From NCBI RefSeq assembly GCF_019511525.1, contig NZ_JAEUAT010000002.1, positions 310,001 through 374,000 on the forward strand: a stretch of DNA of 64,000 nucleotides, in the 5' to 3' direction. The position numbers and the translations under genes are program-made. The stretch's first letter is position 1; the number at the start of each line of letters is the position of its first letter. Source of the stretch: Rhizobium cauense (GTDB taxonomy: Bacteria; Pseudomonadota; Alphaproteobacteria; Rhizobiales; Rhizobiaceae). Of this stretch, positions 1 through 19,104 are shown piece by piece. The notes under the pieces were generated by a model. It ran no database searches. It saw nothing but the letters and a program-made list of their open reading frames with translations, and was not told the DNA's origin.

Positions 1-59
1 CACGCGGTGCGTGGGGCTGATATGTTCAGCTTTACGCGCCGTAATTGCGTGGGCAGTCG

Positions 60-260
60 ATGGCATCCAAATCCAATCCGTTTGCGTTTCTACAGCAGGT
101 TCGCTCCGAGACGTCGAAAGTTACCTGGCCGTCGCGCCGCGAGACGATGATCTCGACGGTCATGGTGCTTGTAATGGTGATCTTTGCCGCGCTGTTCTTT
201 TTTGCCGCTGACCAGCTCATTGGCTGGCTTCTGAGCTACGTGCTCAACGTCGGCAATTGA
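60..260 (+). CDS. secE: Preprotein translocase subunit SecE
   Basis: SecE is the small subunit that clamps SecY in the inner-membrane Sec channel. The 66-residue protein has the single-membrane-segment form usual for alphaproteobacteria. A short amphipathic N-terminus carries the conserved VTWPSRRE motif at residues 21-28, and one hydrophobic segment covers about 31-58. I chose the ATG at 60; an in-frame TTG at 45 would add five residues with no family support. nusG begins 17 bases downstream, the classic secE-nusG pair ahead of rplKAJL-rpoBC. Confidence 0.95.
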   Translation: MASKSNPFAFLQQVRSETSKVTWPSRRETMISTVMVLVMVIFAALFFFAADQLIGWLLSYVLNVGN

Positions 261-277
261 TCGGGTGGAGTGGTAAC

Positions 278-808
278 ATGGCGGCACGTTGGTACATCGT
301 CCACGCGTATTCGAATTTTGAGAAGAAGGTCGCGGAAGACATCGAGAATAAGGCTCGCCAGAAGGGCCTCGAGCATTTGTTCGAAAAGATTCTCGTTCCG
401 ACCGAAAAGGTGGTTGAGGTGCGTCGCGGCCGCAAGGTCGATTCCGAGCGCAAGTTCTTCCCGGGCTACGTTCTCGTTCGTGCAAACCTGACGGACGAAG
501 CCTACCACCTGATCAAGAACACGCCGAAGGTCACTGGCTTTCTCGGCTCCGACAACAAGCCCGTTCCGATTCCGGACCATGAGGCCGAGCGTATCCTCGG
601 TCAGGTTCAGGAAGGTGTCGAGCGGCCGAAGGCTTCCGTTACCTTCGAGATCGGCGAGCAGGTCCGTGTTTCCGATGGTCCGTTCGCTTCGTTCAACGGC
701 ACGGTTCAGGATGTGGACGAAGAGCGTTCGCGACTGAAGGTTGAGGTGTCGATCTTTGGCCGCGCTACGCCGGTCGAACTGGAATACGCTCAGGTCGAGA
801 AGGTCTGA
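278..808 (+). CDS. nusG: Transcription termination/antitermination factor NusG
   Basis: NusG binds the RNA polymerase clamp and links it to Rho or to ribosomal protein S10. The 176-residue product begins ARWYIVHAYSNFE, typical of the NGN domain, and ends with a KOW domain (about residues 125-176) containing the GPFASFNG turn. An upstream in-frame TTG at 257 overlaps secE and was rejected: the ATG at 278 follows a GGGTGGAG Shine-Dalgarno-like stretch. It is probably co-transcribed with secE and followed by the structured spacer before rplK. Confidence 0.96.
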   Translation: MAARWYIVHAYSNFEKKVAEDIENKARQKGLEHLFEKILVPTEKVVEVRRGRKVDSERKFFPGYVLVRANLTDEAYHLIKNTPKVTGFLGSDNKPVPIPDHEAERILGQVQEGVERPKASVTFEIGEQVRVSDGPFASFNGTVQDVDEERSRLKVEVSIFGRATPVELEYAQVEKV

Positions 809-976
809 GTCTGGAAGTAAGTCGGTGTTGACTTGCTTCCTTGCGGCGAAAGCCGCGAACCGCGTGGAAGGTGAGGGGCCTTAGCCGGGCCCGGGATCCG
901 AACCACGCAACCGCAGCCGCCGGAGTGATCCGGCATCTTGGTCGGGTAACCGGCCATCAATGAAAGGCAGAGAGAT
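809..976 (+). promoter_or_regulatory. nusG-rplK spacer, probable L11 operon leader
   Basis: This 168-base spacer contains a GCGGC stem closed by a GAAA tetraloop at 843-856 and further GC-rich complementary runs around 874-897. In E. coli the L11 leader is where L1 represses rplKA translation. A similar role is inferred here from position only, since no L1-site consensus was matched. A TTGACT at about 829 could be a -35 element, but no convincing -10 follows. Confidence 0.45.
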
Positions 977-1408
977 ATGGCTAAGAAAGTTGCAGGCCAG
1001 CTCAAGCTTCAGGTCAAGGCAGGATCGGCGAACCCGTCCCCGCCAATCGGCCCGGCGCTTGGTCAGCGTGGCATTAACATCATGGAATTCTGCAAGGCGT
1101 TCAACGCCGCTACGCAGGAAATGGAAAAGGGTATGCCGATCCCGGTCGTCATCACCTACTACCAGGACAAGTCCTTCACCTTCGCCATGAAGCAGCCGCC
1201 GGTTAGCTACTGGCTGAAGAAGGAAGCGAAGATCACTTCCGGTTCGAAGACGCCTGGCAAGGGTGCCGTCGCCGGCAAGCTCACCAAGGCTCAGATCAAG
1301 ACGATCGCAGAAGCCAAGATGAAGGATCTGAACGCAGCGGATATCGAAGGTGCAATGGCGATGATCGAGGGCTCTGCCCGCGCCATGGGCCTGGAAGTGG
1401 TAGGATAA
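977..1408 (+). CDS. rplK: 50S ribosomal protein L11
   Basis: L11 forms the GTPase-associated centre with 23S rRNA and the L10-L12 stalk. At 143 residues it is full length. The N-terminal domain carries the proline-rich [12 protein letters not shown] segment (about residues 18-29), the thiostrepton/23S-contacting region, and the C-terminal RNA-binding domain ends with the usual AMGLEV. The start ATG at 977 is preceded by a GGCAGAGAG Shine-Dalgarno region. rplA follows after 4 bases, so the two are translationally linked. Confidence 0.97.
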   Translation: MAKKVAGQLKLQVKAGSANPSPPIGPALGQRGINIMEFCKAFNAATQEMEKGMPIPVVITYYQDKSFTFAMKQPPVSYWLKKEAKITSGSKTPGKGAVAGKLTKAQIKTIAEAKMKDLNAADIEGAMAMIEGSARAMGLEVVG

Positions 1409-1412
1409 GACC

Positions 1413-2111
1413 ATGGCTGGCAAGCGCACCAAGAAGATCAACGAAGGTGTTGATCCCACAAAGCTCTACGCTCTGAACCTTGCTATCGGCATGGTCAAGG
1501 AACGTGCGGTCGCGAAGTTCGATGAAACCATCGAAGTCGCCATGAACCTCGGCGTTGACCCGCGTCACGCTGACCAGATGGTCCGCGGCGTTGTCAACCT
1601 GCCGAACGGCACCGGCCGCGACGTTCGCGTTGCTGTCTTTGCTCGTGGCGTCAAGGCTGATGAAGCCAAGGCAGCTGGCGCAGATATCGTCGGTGCTGAA
1701 GAGCTCGTTGAAATCGTCCAGGGCGGCAAGATCGATTTCGATCGCTGCATCGCGACTCCGGACATGATGCCGCTCGTCGGTCGCCTCGGTAAGGTTCTCG
1801 GCCCGCGTGGCATGATGCCGAACCCGAAGGTTGGTACGGTTACGATGGACGTCGCTGGTGCCGTCAAGGCATCCAAGGGCGGCGCTGTCGAGTTCCGCGT
1901 CGAAAAGGCTGGTATCGTTCACGCTGGCGTTGGTAAGGCATCCTTCGATGCTAAGGCTCTGGAAGAGAACATCCGTGCCTTCGCTGATGCCGTCATCAAG
2001 GCGAAGCCGGCAGGTGCGAAGGGCAACTACGTCAAGCGCGTAGCAATCTCTTCGACCATGGGTCCGGGCGTCAAGATCGACCCGTCGTCCGTTACGGCTC
2101 CGGCCGCTTAA
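1413..2111 (+). CDS. rplA: 50S ribosomal protein L1
   Basis: L1 forms the mobile stalk of the large subunit at the E site and in many bacteria represses its own operon. The product is 232 residues, the normal length, with the family segments PNPKVGTVT (about residues 140) and [13 protein letters not shown] (about 175). It begins 4 bases after rplK and is followed by a 330-base structured spacer before rplJ, which suggests that L11-L1 and L10-L12 expression are separately adjusted. Confidence 0.97.
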   Translation: MAGKRTKKINEGVDPTKLYALNLAIGMVKERAVAKFDETIEVAMNLGVDPRHADQMVRGVVNLPNGTGRDVRVAVFARGVKADEAKAAGADIVGAEELVEIVQGGKIDFDRCIATPDMMPLVGRLGKVLGPRGMMPNPKVGTVTMDVAGAVKASKGGAVEFRVEKAGIVHAGVGKASFDAKALEENIRAFADAVIKAKPAGAKGNYVKRVAISSTMGPGVKIDPSSVTAPAA

Positions 2112-2441
2112 TGAATTTGCCGGGCCTCGGCCCGGCTAAAAGAATTCCGGCCTCGAAAGGGGCCGGAGTATTCCGGAGAAATCCGGAATCCTGTCCGAGA
2201 TTGCAGGTGGTTTTCCCTTAATCACTTGGCCTGCATGAGACGGGTAAGACCCGAATTGCATGAAGTACTGCTTCTAGGAATTTGGTTCGAGCCTTGGATG
2301 CCTTGTGCCTTCGGCCTTTCTTTGGCGCGAAGCGCGAGGGGACAGGATCCTCAAGCGTCGCTTGGGATCTCTTTTGATCCCAGGAGGCAAAAGGCAACCC
2401 GGTAGGCCCCGTAAAAAGGTCCTGCCAACTGGAGATAGGCA
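2112..2441 (+). promoter_or_regulatory. rplA-rplJ spacer, hairpin-rich L10 operon leader
   Basis: This is a 330-base untranslated region with no plausible gene. Directly after rplA there is a perfect 8-bp inverted repeat, GCCGGGCC/GGCCCGGC at 2119-2136. A CCGGCC/GGCCGG pair follows near 2148-2166, then a perfect ATTCCGGA stem with a GAAA loop at 2170-2189. Another GCAGG/CCTGC pair encloses 2203-2234. In bacteria the L10(L12)4 complex binds the rplJ leader and represses translation; the same control is inferred here. A promoter may also be present but I could not pick one with confidence. Confidence 0.6.
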
Positions 2442-2960
2442 GTGGAAAGAGCGGAAAAACGCGAATTCGTCACGGAACTGAACGAAGTCTTCAAGGCTTC
2501 GGGCTCGGTTGTCGTGGCCCACTATGCTGGTGCTACAGTCGCGCAGATGAACGACTTCCGTTCCAAGATGCGCGCAGCTGGCGGTACCGTCAAAGTCGCG
2601 AAGAACCGCCTGGCCAAAATCGCCCTTCAGGGTACGGAAGCGGAAGGGATCTCTGGTCTCTTCACCGGTCAGACGCTCATTGCATACAGCAATGACCCGA
2701 TCACCGCTCCGAAAGTCGTCGTGGATTTCGCCAAGACCAACGATAAGATCGTTGTTTTGGGCGGCGCCATGGGAACAACGACGCTCAACGCTGATGCAGT
2801 CAAGTCGCTTGCGACCCTGCCTTCGTTGGACGAACTGCGCGCGAAGCTGCTGGGCATGATCCAGACGCCGGCTACCCGCATCGCAGGCGTTGTTGCAGCA
2901 CCGGCAAGCCAGCTTGCTCGCGTGTTCTCGGCTTACGCCAAGAAGGACGAAGCCGCATAA
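2442..2960 (+). CDS. rplJ: 50S ribosomal protein L10
   Basis: L10 anchors the L7/L12 dimers to 23S rRNA and L11. The 172-residue length is normal and the protein opens with the typical [10 protein letters not shown] helix. Translation starts at a GTG (2442) preceded by GGAGA; no better ATG is in frame nearby. The C-terminal helix that binds L12 (about 135-172) is present. A long structured leader precedes it and rplL follows after 58 bases. Confidence 0.96.
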   Translation: MERAEKREFVTELNEVFKASGSVVVAHYAGATVAQMNDFRSKMRAAGGTVKVAKNRLAKIALQGTEAEGISGLFTGQTLIAYSNDPITAPKVVVDFAKTNDKIVVLGGAMGTTTLNADAVKSLATLPSLDELRAKLLGMIQTPATRIAGVVAAPASQLARVFSAYAKKDEAA

Positions 2961-3018
2961 GGCGGTTTTTTGCTGTTTATAAAACACCGGTTCGAACCGA
3001 ACAAAAGGAACTGATAAC

Positions 3019-3399
<381 letters not shown>

Positions 3400-3413
3400 T
3401 CTTGAACTACATC

Positions 3414-3450
3414 TGGGAGGTGGGGTTTCCCGCCTCCCATTTGTCGTTTC
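3414..3450 (+). terminator. Putative attenuator hairpin after rplL
   Basis: Inverted repeat TGGGAGG (3414-3420) / CCTCCCA (3433-3439) is followed by TTTGTCGTTT. The stem is GC-rich and the tail T-rich but interrupted, so partial termination is plausible. It lies 15 bases after the rplL stop, where other bacteria have an attenuator that lowers rpoBC transcription relative to r-proteins. Function is inferred. Confidence 0.6.
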
Positions 3451-3459
3451 GTTGAACGA

Positions 3460-3497
3460 ATTACCCAAAAGCCACGTGAAAAGGGCTTTTGGGTAAT
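3460..3497 (+). other. 14-bp perfect inverted repeat between rplL and rpoB
   Basis: ATTACCCAAAAGCC at 3460-3473 pairs exactly with GGCTTTTGGGTAAT at 3484-3497 across a 10-base loop. There is no T-tract, so it does not look like an intrinsic terminator. In E. coli an RNase III processing hairpin sits in the equivalent rplL-rpoB spacer; this element could play that part, by inference from position and shape. Confidence 0.6.
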
Positions 3498-3656
3498 GGG
3501 TTCTTCAAGAGGATGGTCTCGAACCGAGACGCGAAGGCAATCCGGCCTCGCATTTCGGGAAGTGAGACGAGATTGAACTACTCATTGATTGACGGGGTCG
3601 ACTGGCCATCGGTTCCCGTCCGTTGCAGGCCCGGATGCAATTTTGAAGGAGCGACG

Positions 3657-7796
<4,140 letters not shown>

Positions 7797-7806
7797 CCCC
7801 TGATAG

Positions 7807-7833
7807 GGTGTGCGCTGTCATGCAGCGCACACC
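7807..7833 (+). other. 11-bp perfect hairpin in the rpoB-rpoC spacer
   Basis: GGTGTGCGCTG (7807-7817) pairs perfectly with CAGCGCACACC (7823-7833) around a TCATG loop, 10 bases after the rpoB stop. No T-tract follows. The 186-base rpoB-rpoC gap is long for two subunits needed in equal amounts. The hairpin may stabilise the end of the rpoB message or be a processing site. Confidence 0.55.
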
Positions 7834-7982
7834 GTTCCCGCTCTGGCCCCGTATGTGTCGGCCGGGCAGGGACGATTTCGCCGCATTCTGCGGTTATTGT
7901 CGTTTTGAGCGTTGGCGCGGCTCCCGGGATTTGCCGCTGTCCATGCAAGATAAGGGCGCATCCGCCCATGAAGGAGACAGGC

Positions 7983-12194
<4,212 letters not shown>

Positions 12195-12218
12195 TCGGCA
12201 GCTTGGTTGCAAGAATTG

Positions 12219-12250
12219 AAAAACCGCCCGGAGCGATCCGGGCGGTTTTT
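12219..12250 (+). terminator. Rho-independent terminator of rpoBC
   Basis: AAAAACCGCCCGGA pairs with TCCGGGCGGTTTTT around a 4-base loop, giving a GC-rich stem with a T5 tail. It lies 25 bases past the rpoC stop. Because the stem is flanked by A and T runs it could also act on minus-strand transcripts coming from the Nudix gene. Confidence 0.9.
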
Positions 12251-12286
12251 ATTTGAGCACACTTTTGCCAAGGTGAACAAGAGGGC

Positions 12287-12715
12287 TTAGCGGAGCAGCG
12301 GTAACCCGTGCTCCATGCCATAACCGAGCCGCTTGCAGGCGTCGTCAAAGCCGAGCCAGAAGAAGCGGAACAGGATTGGACCTCCGCCGTCGAAGGGCGT
12401 CATCTCCCGATGCAGCCATGTGTCCGGCTGGTCACCTCCAAGCGGAATGTGAAAATAGTGTCGCCGATGGTGGACCTCGGCCCCGTCTTTGGAAAAGCGA
12501 TAATCTTGGACGGCAAGCGCGGCAAGGGGAGTTGCAGGCTGGATCCCGGTCTCTTCCGAGAACTCCGGAAGTGCTGCGGCAGCGATATCTTCCCCGATCT
12601 CCACCGTGCCGCCCGGAACCTGCAGCTCGACCTCCGGAAAGTCGGGCTCATCGAAAACCAGTAGCCGGTCGCGCCAGGTGGCATAGATCAGCACCTTGAG
12701 CGCATCCGGCGTCAT
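12287..12715 (-). CDS. Nudix hydrolase-like protein with altered Nudix box
   Basis: Nudix proteins hydrolyse nucleoside diphosphates linked to other groups; the substrate here is unknown. The 142-residue protein has a Nudix box at residues 36-58: G36, then E42, then P50-E51-F-S-E54-E55-T-G57-I. In the consensus GX5EX7REUXEEXGU the residue at 50 is Arg, here Pro, while the metal-binding glutamates are kept. The upstream partner (12722-13015) ends 6 bases before this start, and its TGA contributes to the TGAGG ribosome-binding site. The pair reads toward the rpoC terminator and away from rpsL. Confidence 0.8.
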   Translation of the reverse strand: MTPDALKVLIYATWRDRLLVFDEPDFPEVELQVPGGTVEIGEDIAAAALPEFSEETGIQPATPLAALAVQDYRFSKDGAEVHHRRHYFHIPLGGDQPDTWLHREMTPFDGGGPILFRFFWLGFDDACKRLGYGMEHGLPLLR

Positions 12716-12721
12716 CGGGCC

Positions 12722-13015
12722 TCAGCTGAAGCGAATGATCGCGACTTCGCCGTCGACGGCGCCCTGATAGGCAGAAGCGTGTGGCTCCTCTTCCGGCACC
12801 TCGGTCAGCATGCCGATCTGGTCGAGGTCCGCCTCGATAAAACCTTCTTCGGCCAGCGCGTTGAGGGCTTCGCGTACCGCGCTGTCGTCATCGGCTGCCT
12901 TGAGCATGATGTGGAGGTCGACGCCGTCGCTGTCGTCGGACTCATAGCCCTTGCCGATGATGATGAAGACCATTGGGCCTTCGGAATTGTTGTCGTTGTC
13001 GGGGGAGGTGATCAT
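12722..13015 (-). CDS. Uncharacterised acidic 97-residue protein
   Basis: I do not recognise a named domain. The protein is strongly acidic, with a run of D/E between residues 22 and 90, a predicted beta strand MVFIIIGKGY at 15-24, and alternating helices. No signal peptide or membrane segment is visible. A second in-frame ATG at residue 15 may be the true start, because the first 14 residues are low-complexity polar; the first ATG has AAGGAC upstream and was kept. It is the first gene of a two-gene minus-strand unit with the Nudix-like protein. Confidence 0.7.
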   Translation of the reverse strand: MITSPDNDNNSEGPMVFIIIGKGYESDDSDGVDLHIMLKAADDDSAVREALNALAEEGFIEADLDQIGMLTEVPEEEPHASAYQGAVDGEVAIIRFS

Positions 13016-13499
13016 CGGATGTCCTTCGATTCGAGATTTGAATCTGTTTTTATGCGCTTAGCGTCTGCAATCAGTGATTCCATAGCGGCTTTTGTTGCAA
13101 TGCCCAAGTTTATCTTGTCGGCGGGCGGTGAATTCGCCTAGAAGGCCCAAAAGAGCGCGTAAGGCCCCGGTTTCAAGGCGTTTCGCCGAAGTTTATTTCT
13201 TAACGGCCTTGACGAGACGACGGGAAACCAGTAGTACCCGCGCCATCCGGACCCATGTGAGGCATGGCCATTCGGGGCGACGCGCCCCGGAGATCACCTC
13301 AAACAAGGTTCGAAACGCACGTTGAAGATATGATGCCTGCACGCATGACGCATGTCTTTTGCGTCCTCTGCTCTCAGTGGTCCATCTGCGAAAGCGGATC
13401 GGGCCACGTTTTGCGCATTGAGACAAGCGTGTGGTCCTGCCGGAGACGGCGCGAGTTACGCCCGCAAGGGATTGAGATATAAACGTAAGGGATGGTTGA
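13016..13499 (+). promoter_or_regulatory. rpsL upstream region with candidate promoter
   Basis: This 484-base region has no convincing gene. The best promoter candidate for the rpsL-rpsG-fusA-tuf unit is CTTGAC at 13208-13213 with TAGTAC at 13232-13237, an 18-base spacer and a reasonable match to alphaproteobacterial sigma-70 elements. That would leave an untranslated leader of about 250 bases. The minus-strand genes must also be driven from the left part of this region. No leader hairpin stood out. Confidence 0.4.
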
Positions 13500-13871
13500 A
13501 TGCCTACCGTAAACCAGCTTATCCGCAAGCCGCGTCAGGCGAACGTAAAGCGTAATAAGGTTCCTGCGCTGCAGGAAAACCCACAGAAGCGCGGCGTTTG
13601 CACCCGCGTCTACACGACGACCCCGAAGAAGCCGAACTCGGCTCTCCGTAAGGTTGCCAAGATCCGTCTGACCAATGGCTTCGAAGTCATCGGCTACATC
13701 CCCGGTGAAGGTCACAACCTTCAGGAACACTCTGTCGTCATGATCCGTGGCGGCCGCGTTAAGGACCTTCCGGGTGTTCGCTACCACATCATCCGCGGCG
13801 TTCTCGATACCCAGGGTGTCAAGAACCGCAAGCAGCGCCGTTCGAAGTACGGTGCGAAGCGTCCGAAGTAA
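13500..13871 (+). CDS. rpsL: 30S ribosomal protein S12
   Basis: S12 sits at the decoding centre and controls tRNA selection accuracy. The 123-residue product is full length. The [11 protein letters not shown] loop (41-51) and [10 protein letters not shown] loop (85-94) are intact, including the lysines (around 43 and at 88) where streptomycin-resistance changes arise, so the sequence looks streptomycin-sensitive. It heads the str operon (rpsL, rpsG, fusA, tuf). Confidence 0.97.
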   Translation: MPTVNQLIRKPRQANVKRNKVPALQENPQKRGVCTRVYTTTPKKPNSALRKVAKIRLTNGFEVIGYIPGEGHNLQEHSVVMIRGGRVKDLPGVRYHIIRGVLDTQGVKNRKQRRSKYGAKRPK

Positions 13872-14420
<549 letters not shown>

Positions 14421-14449
14421 TCCCGAACGGGTTCGAAAGGCAGTCCACA

Positions 14450-16549
14450 ATGGCTCGCGAATATAAAATCGAAGACTACCGAAATTTCGGTATCATGGCG
14501 CACATCGACGCCGGCAAGACGACGACAACTGAGCGTATCCTTTACTACACCGGCAAGTCGCACAAGATCGGCGAAGTGCACGATGGCGCGGCCACGATGG
14601 ACTGGATGGAGCAGGAGCAGGAGCGTGGCATCACGATCACCTCCGCTGCAACCACGACCTTCTGGAAGGGCCGTGACGGCAAGACCCGCCGCTTCAACAT
14701 CATCGACACCCCCGGCCACGTCGACTTCACGATCGAAGTCGAGCGTTCGCTGCGCGTTCTCGACGGTGCTATTGCTCTTCTCGATGCCAACGCAGGCGTA
14801 GAGCCGCAGACGGAAACCGTCTGGCGTCAGGCTGAGAAGTACAACGTTCCGCGCATGATCTTCTGCAACAAGATGGACAAGACCGGCGCGGACTTCTACC
14901 GCTCGGTTGAGATGATCAAGACCCGTCTCGGCGCAACGGCTGTTGTCATGCAGCTGCCGATCGGCGCAGAAACCGAGTTCAAGGGCGTTGTCGACCTGAT
15001 CGAGATGAACGCTCTCGTCTGGCGCGATGAATCGCTCGGCGCCCAGTGGGACGTCGTCGAAATCCCGGAAGACCTGAAGGCCAAGGCTGAAGAATATCGC
15101 GAAAAGCTGATCGAGACCGTTGTCGAGATCGACGAAGCCGCGATGGAAGCCTACCTCGAAGGTACCATGCCCGACAACGATCAGATCCGCGCGCTCGTCC
15201 GTCGCGGCACGATCGACGTCAAGTTCCACCCGATGTTCTGCGGCACCGCCTTCAAGAACAAGGGCGTTCAGCCGCTCCTCGACGCGGTTGTCGACTACCT
15301 GCCGTCGCCGCTCGACATTCCGGCGATCAAGGGTATCGACTTCAAGACCGAAGCCGAAATCGAGCGTCATGCTGACGATGCCGAGCCGCTTTCCATGCTC
15401 GCATTCAAGATCATGAACGACCCCTTCGTCGGTTCGCTGACCTTCGCACGCATCTACTCGGGCAAGCTCGAAAAGGGCTCGTCGGTTCTGAACACGGTCA
15501 AGGACAAGCGCGAGCGCGTCGGGCGTATGCTGCAGATGCACTCGAACTCACGTGAAGACATCGAAGAAGCCTTCGCAGGCGACATCGTTGCTCTCGCCGG
15601 CCTCAAAGAAACCACCACGGGTGACACGCTCTGCGATCCGCTGAAGCCTGTTATTCTCGAGCGCATGGAATTCCCCGAGCCGGTCATCCAGATCGCGATC
15701 GAGCCGAAGTCCAAGGGCGACCAGGAAAAGATGGGCCTCGCGCTCAACCGCCTGGCTGCTGAAGATCCGTCCTTCCGCGTGAAGACCGACCAGGAATCCG
15801 GCCAGACGATCATCGCCGGCATGGGCGAACTTCACCTCGACATCATCGTTGACCGTATGCGTCGCGAGTTCAAGGTTGAAGCCAACGTCGGTGCTCCGCA
15901 GGTTGCTTACCGCGAAACCATCACGCGCCAGCACGAAGAAGACTACACGCACAAGAAGCAGTCCGGTGGTACCGGTCAGTTCGCGCGCGTCAAGATCGTC
16001 TTCGAACCGAACCCGGAAGGCGAAGACTTCAAGTTCGAATCCAAGATCGTCGGTGGTGCTGTTCCGAAGGAATACATCCCGGGCGTTCAGAAGGGTATCG
16101 AAAGCGTTCTGTCCTCCGGTCCGCTGGCTGGCTTCCCGATGCTCGGCGTCAAGGCGACGCTCATCGACGGTGCCTTCCACGACGTCGACTCGTCGGTTCT
16201 GGCGTTCGAAATCGCCTCGCGTGCTTGCTTCCGTGAAGCAGCCAAGAAGGCCGGTGCGCAGCTCCTCGAGCCGATGATGAAGGTCGAAGTTGTAACGCCT
16301 GAGGACTACGTCGGCGACGTTATCGGCGACCTGAACTCTCGCCGTGGCCAGATCCAGGGCCAGGAGAGCCGTGGTATCGCCGTCGTCATCGCCGCCAACG
16401 TTCCGCTGGCGAACATGTTCAAGTACGTCGATAACCTGCGCTCCATGTCGCAGGGCCGTGCTCAGTACACGATGACCTTCGATCACTACGCGCCGGTCCC
16501 GTCGAACGTCGCAACGGAAATCCAGGCAAAGTATTCCGGTCAGAAGTGA
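14450..16549 (+). CDS. fusA: Translation elongation factor G
   Basis: EF-G is the GTPase that drives ribosomal translocation and helps recycling. The 699-residue product has G1 AHIDAGKT (17-24), the [10 protein letters not shown]3 motif and [10 protein letters not shown] at G4, followed by domains II-V. ATG 14450 follows a GAAAGGCAG ribosome-binding site. Its stop codon sits inside a perfect 12-bp hairpin (16531-16558), an unusual feature for the fusA-tuf junction. Confidence 0.97.
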   Translation: MAREYKIEDYRNFGIMAHIDAGKTTTTERILYYTGKSHKIGEVHDGAATMDWMEQEQERGITITSAATTTFWKGRDGKTRRFNIIDTPGHVDFTIEVERSLRVLDGAIALLDANAGVEPQTETVWRQAEKYNVPRMIFCNKMDKTGADFYRSVEMIKTRLGATAVVMQLPIGAETEFKGVVDLIEMNALVWRDESLGAQWDVVEIPEDLKAKAEEYREKLIETVVEIDEAAMEAYLEGTMPDNDQIRALVRRGTIDVKFHPMFCGTAFKNKGVQPLLDAVVDYLPSPLDIPAIKGIDFKTEAEIERHADDAEPLSMLAFKIMNDPFVGSLTFARIYSGKLEKGSSVLNTVKDKRERVGRMLQMHSNSREDIEEAFAGDIVALAGLKETTTGDTLCDPLKPVILERMEFPEPVIQIAIEPKSKGDQEKMGLALNRLAAEDPSFRVKTDQESGQTIIAGMGELHLDIIVDRMRREFKVEANVGAPQVAYRETITRQHEEDYTHKKQSGGTGQFARVKIVFEPNPEGEDFKFESKIVGGAVPKEYIPGVQKGIESVLSSGPLAGFPMLGVKATLIDGAFHDVDSSVLAFEIASRACFREAAKKAGAQLLEPMMKVEVVTPEDYVGDVIGDLNSRRGQIQGQESRGIAVVIAANVPLANMFKYVDNLRSMSQGRAQYTMTFDHYAPVPSNVATEIQAKYSGQK

Positions 16550-16558
16550 CCGGAATAC
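16531..16558 (+). other. Perfect 12-bp hairpin spanning the fusA stop codon
   Basis: GTATTCCGGTCA (16531-16542), loop GAAG, and TGACCGGAATAC (16547-16558) form an uninterrupted 12-bp stem. The fusA TGA is the first three bases of the right arm. There is no T-tract, so this is more likely an RNA-stability or processing element than a terminator. Confidence 0.65.
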
Positions 16559-16618
16559 CAATTGACCGATAACAAGAATTAGATCCCTCACGGGACCTTA
16601 AAAGAGTGGAGAGCCAAC

Positions 16619-17794
<1,176 letters not shown>

Positions 17795-17846
17795 GCTTCG
17801 CAACGGCCGCCTCGAGAGGGGTGGCCGCTTCGATGACAATATTATG

Positions 17847-17872
17847 AAGCAAGTGGCTTTGGCCGCTTGCTT
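17847..17872 (+). terminator. Hairpin after tuf, possible terminator
   Basis: AAGCAAGTGGC (17847-17857) pairs with GCCGCTTGCTT (17862-17872) around TTTG, with one G-U pair. The tail TTATTAC is only weakly T-rich, so termination may be partial and some S10-operon transcription could come from read-through. A second, smaller CGGCC/GGCCG pair lies just upstream near 17803-17827. Confidence 0.5.
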
Positions 17873-18106
17873 ATTACAAGAAAATGTTGCACATGGCGCG
17901 CGAGCGCTGTTTGCGCCCTGTTTCGTTTATCGAAGCGGGTGACTACAACAAACAATAAGGTGGGCCGGAAGGCCTGAAGACTGGATAGGGGCTCGGTTAC
18001 CCGCAGCCTCCATCGATCTTTGAAACCGGTGGTCCGCCTTAGGAATAAGAACAACCCGTGCCTGCCCCAAAGGCGCGCGGGATAACAAACACAAGGATAA
18101 CGTCGA
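17873..18106 (+). promoter_or_regulatory. S10 operon leader region
   Basis: These 234 bases lie between the tuf hairpin and rpsJ and contain no gene. A promoter is expected here, but candidate -35/-10 pairs (for example TTGCAC at about 17886) are poor. The right half has short complementary GC-rich runs around 17961-18005 and 18060-18080. In E. coli the equivalent leader binds L4; conservation of that mechanism in alphaproteobacteria is not established by this sequence. Confidence 0.35.
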
Positions 18107-18415
18107 ATGAACGGCCAAAATATCCGCATTCGCCTGAAGGCGTTCGATCACCGGATTCTCGATGCTTCTACGCGCGAGATCGTGTCGACGGCGAAGCGCA
18201 CCGGTGCTAGCGTCCGGGGCCCCGTTCCGCTTCCGACTCGCATCGAGAAGTTTACGGTCAACCGGTCCCCACACATCGACAAAAAGAGCCGCGAGCAGTT
18301 CGAGATGCGCACGCATAAGCGCCTCCTCGACATCGTAGACCCGACCCCGCAGACGGTAGACGCGCTGATGAAGCTCGATCTCGCCGCCGGTGTCGATGTT
18401 GAGATCAAGCTCTGA
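18107..18415 (+). CDS. rpsJ: 30S ribosomal protein S10
   Basis: S10 is a 30S head protein and, as NusE, an antitermination partner of NusG and NusB. The 102-residue product has the family start [15 protein letters not shown] and the conserved extended loop [20 protein letters not shown] at about 41-60. It is the first gene of a tightly packed S10 cluster, with rplC starting 34 bases later. Confidence 0.96.
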   Translation: MNGQNIRIRLKAFDHRILDASTREIVSTAKRTGASVRGPVPLPTRIEKFTVNRSPHIDKKSREQFEMRTHKRLLDIVDPTPQTVDALMKLDLAAGVDVEIKL

Positions 18416-18449
18416 GCCCTGCTCGAGCGGATTTGGAAGGATTGAACCG

Positions 18450-19091
18450 ATGCGTTCAGGTGTGATTGCACAGAAGGTGGGCATGACCCGCGTCTACAAC
18501 GACGCTGGCGAGCATGTCCCGGTAACGGTATTGCGTTTGGATGGCTGCCAGGTTGTAGCCCAGCGCACCGTTGAAAAGAACGGCTATGTCGCGGTCCAGC
18601 TCGGTGCTGGCACGGCGAAGGTCAAGAATACTTCGAAGGCGTTGCGCGGCAGCTTTGCTGTTGCAAACGTTGAGCCGAAGGCCAAGCTCCAAGAATTCCG
18701 CGTCACGGAAGACAACCTCCTCGACGTTGGTACTGAGCTCAAGGCAGGTCACTTCGCTGCTGGTCAGCTCGTCGATGTGACGGGTACGACGATCGGTAAG
18801 GGCTTTGCCGGTGTCATGAAGCGTCACAACTTCAGCGGCGGTCGTGCCACTCACGGTAACTCGGTTTCGCACCGCTCGCACGGTTCGACCGGTCAGCGCC
18901 AGGACCCGGGCAGGGTTTTCAAGAACAAGAAGATGGCTGGTCACATGGGCCAGACGCGCGTAACGACTCAGAACCTTGAAGTGGTTTCGACCGACGAAGA
19001 TCGCGGTCTGATCCTGATCAAGGGTGCAGTACCCGGTTCCAAGGGTGCCTGGATCATCGTGCGCGATGCCGTCAAGTCGGCAGCGAAGTAA
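18450..19091 (+). CDS. rplC: 50S ribosomal protein L3
   Basis: L3 is an early-assembly protein whose loop reaches the peptidyl-transferase centre. The 213-residue length is typical of rhizobia. The conserved central loop with [11 protein letters not shown] and [17 protein letters not shown] (about 128-165) is intact and includes the glutamine methylated by PrmB in E. coli. The in-frame extension to 18390 overlaps rpsJ; ATG 18450 follows GGAAGGATTG. Confidence 0.96.
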   Translation: MRSGVIAQKVGMTRVYNDAGEHVPVTVLRLDGCQVVAQRTVEKNGYVAVQLGAGTAKVKNTSKALRGSFAVANVEPKAKLQEFRVTEDNLLDVGTELKAGHFAAGQLVDVTGTTIGKGFAGVMKRHNFSGGRATHGNSVSHRSHGSTGQRQDPGRVFKNKKMAGHMGQTRVTTQNLEVVSTDEDRGLILIKGAVPGSKGAWIIVRDAVKSAAK

Positions 19092-19104
19092 GGGAGCCGG
19101 ACCA

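Noticed and set aside
1-59. tRNA gene at the left edge
   Set aside because: Rhizobia often have tRNA-Trp before secE, but these 59 bases do not contain a tRNA; it would lie outside the window.
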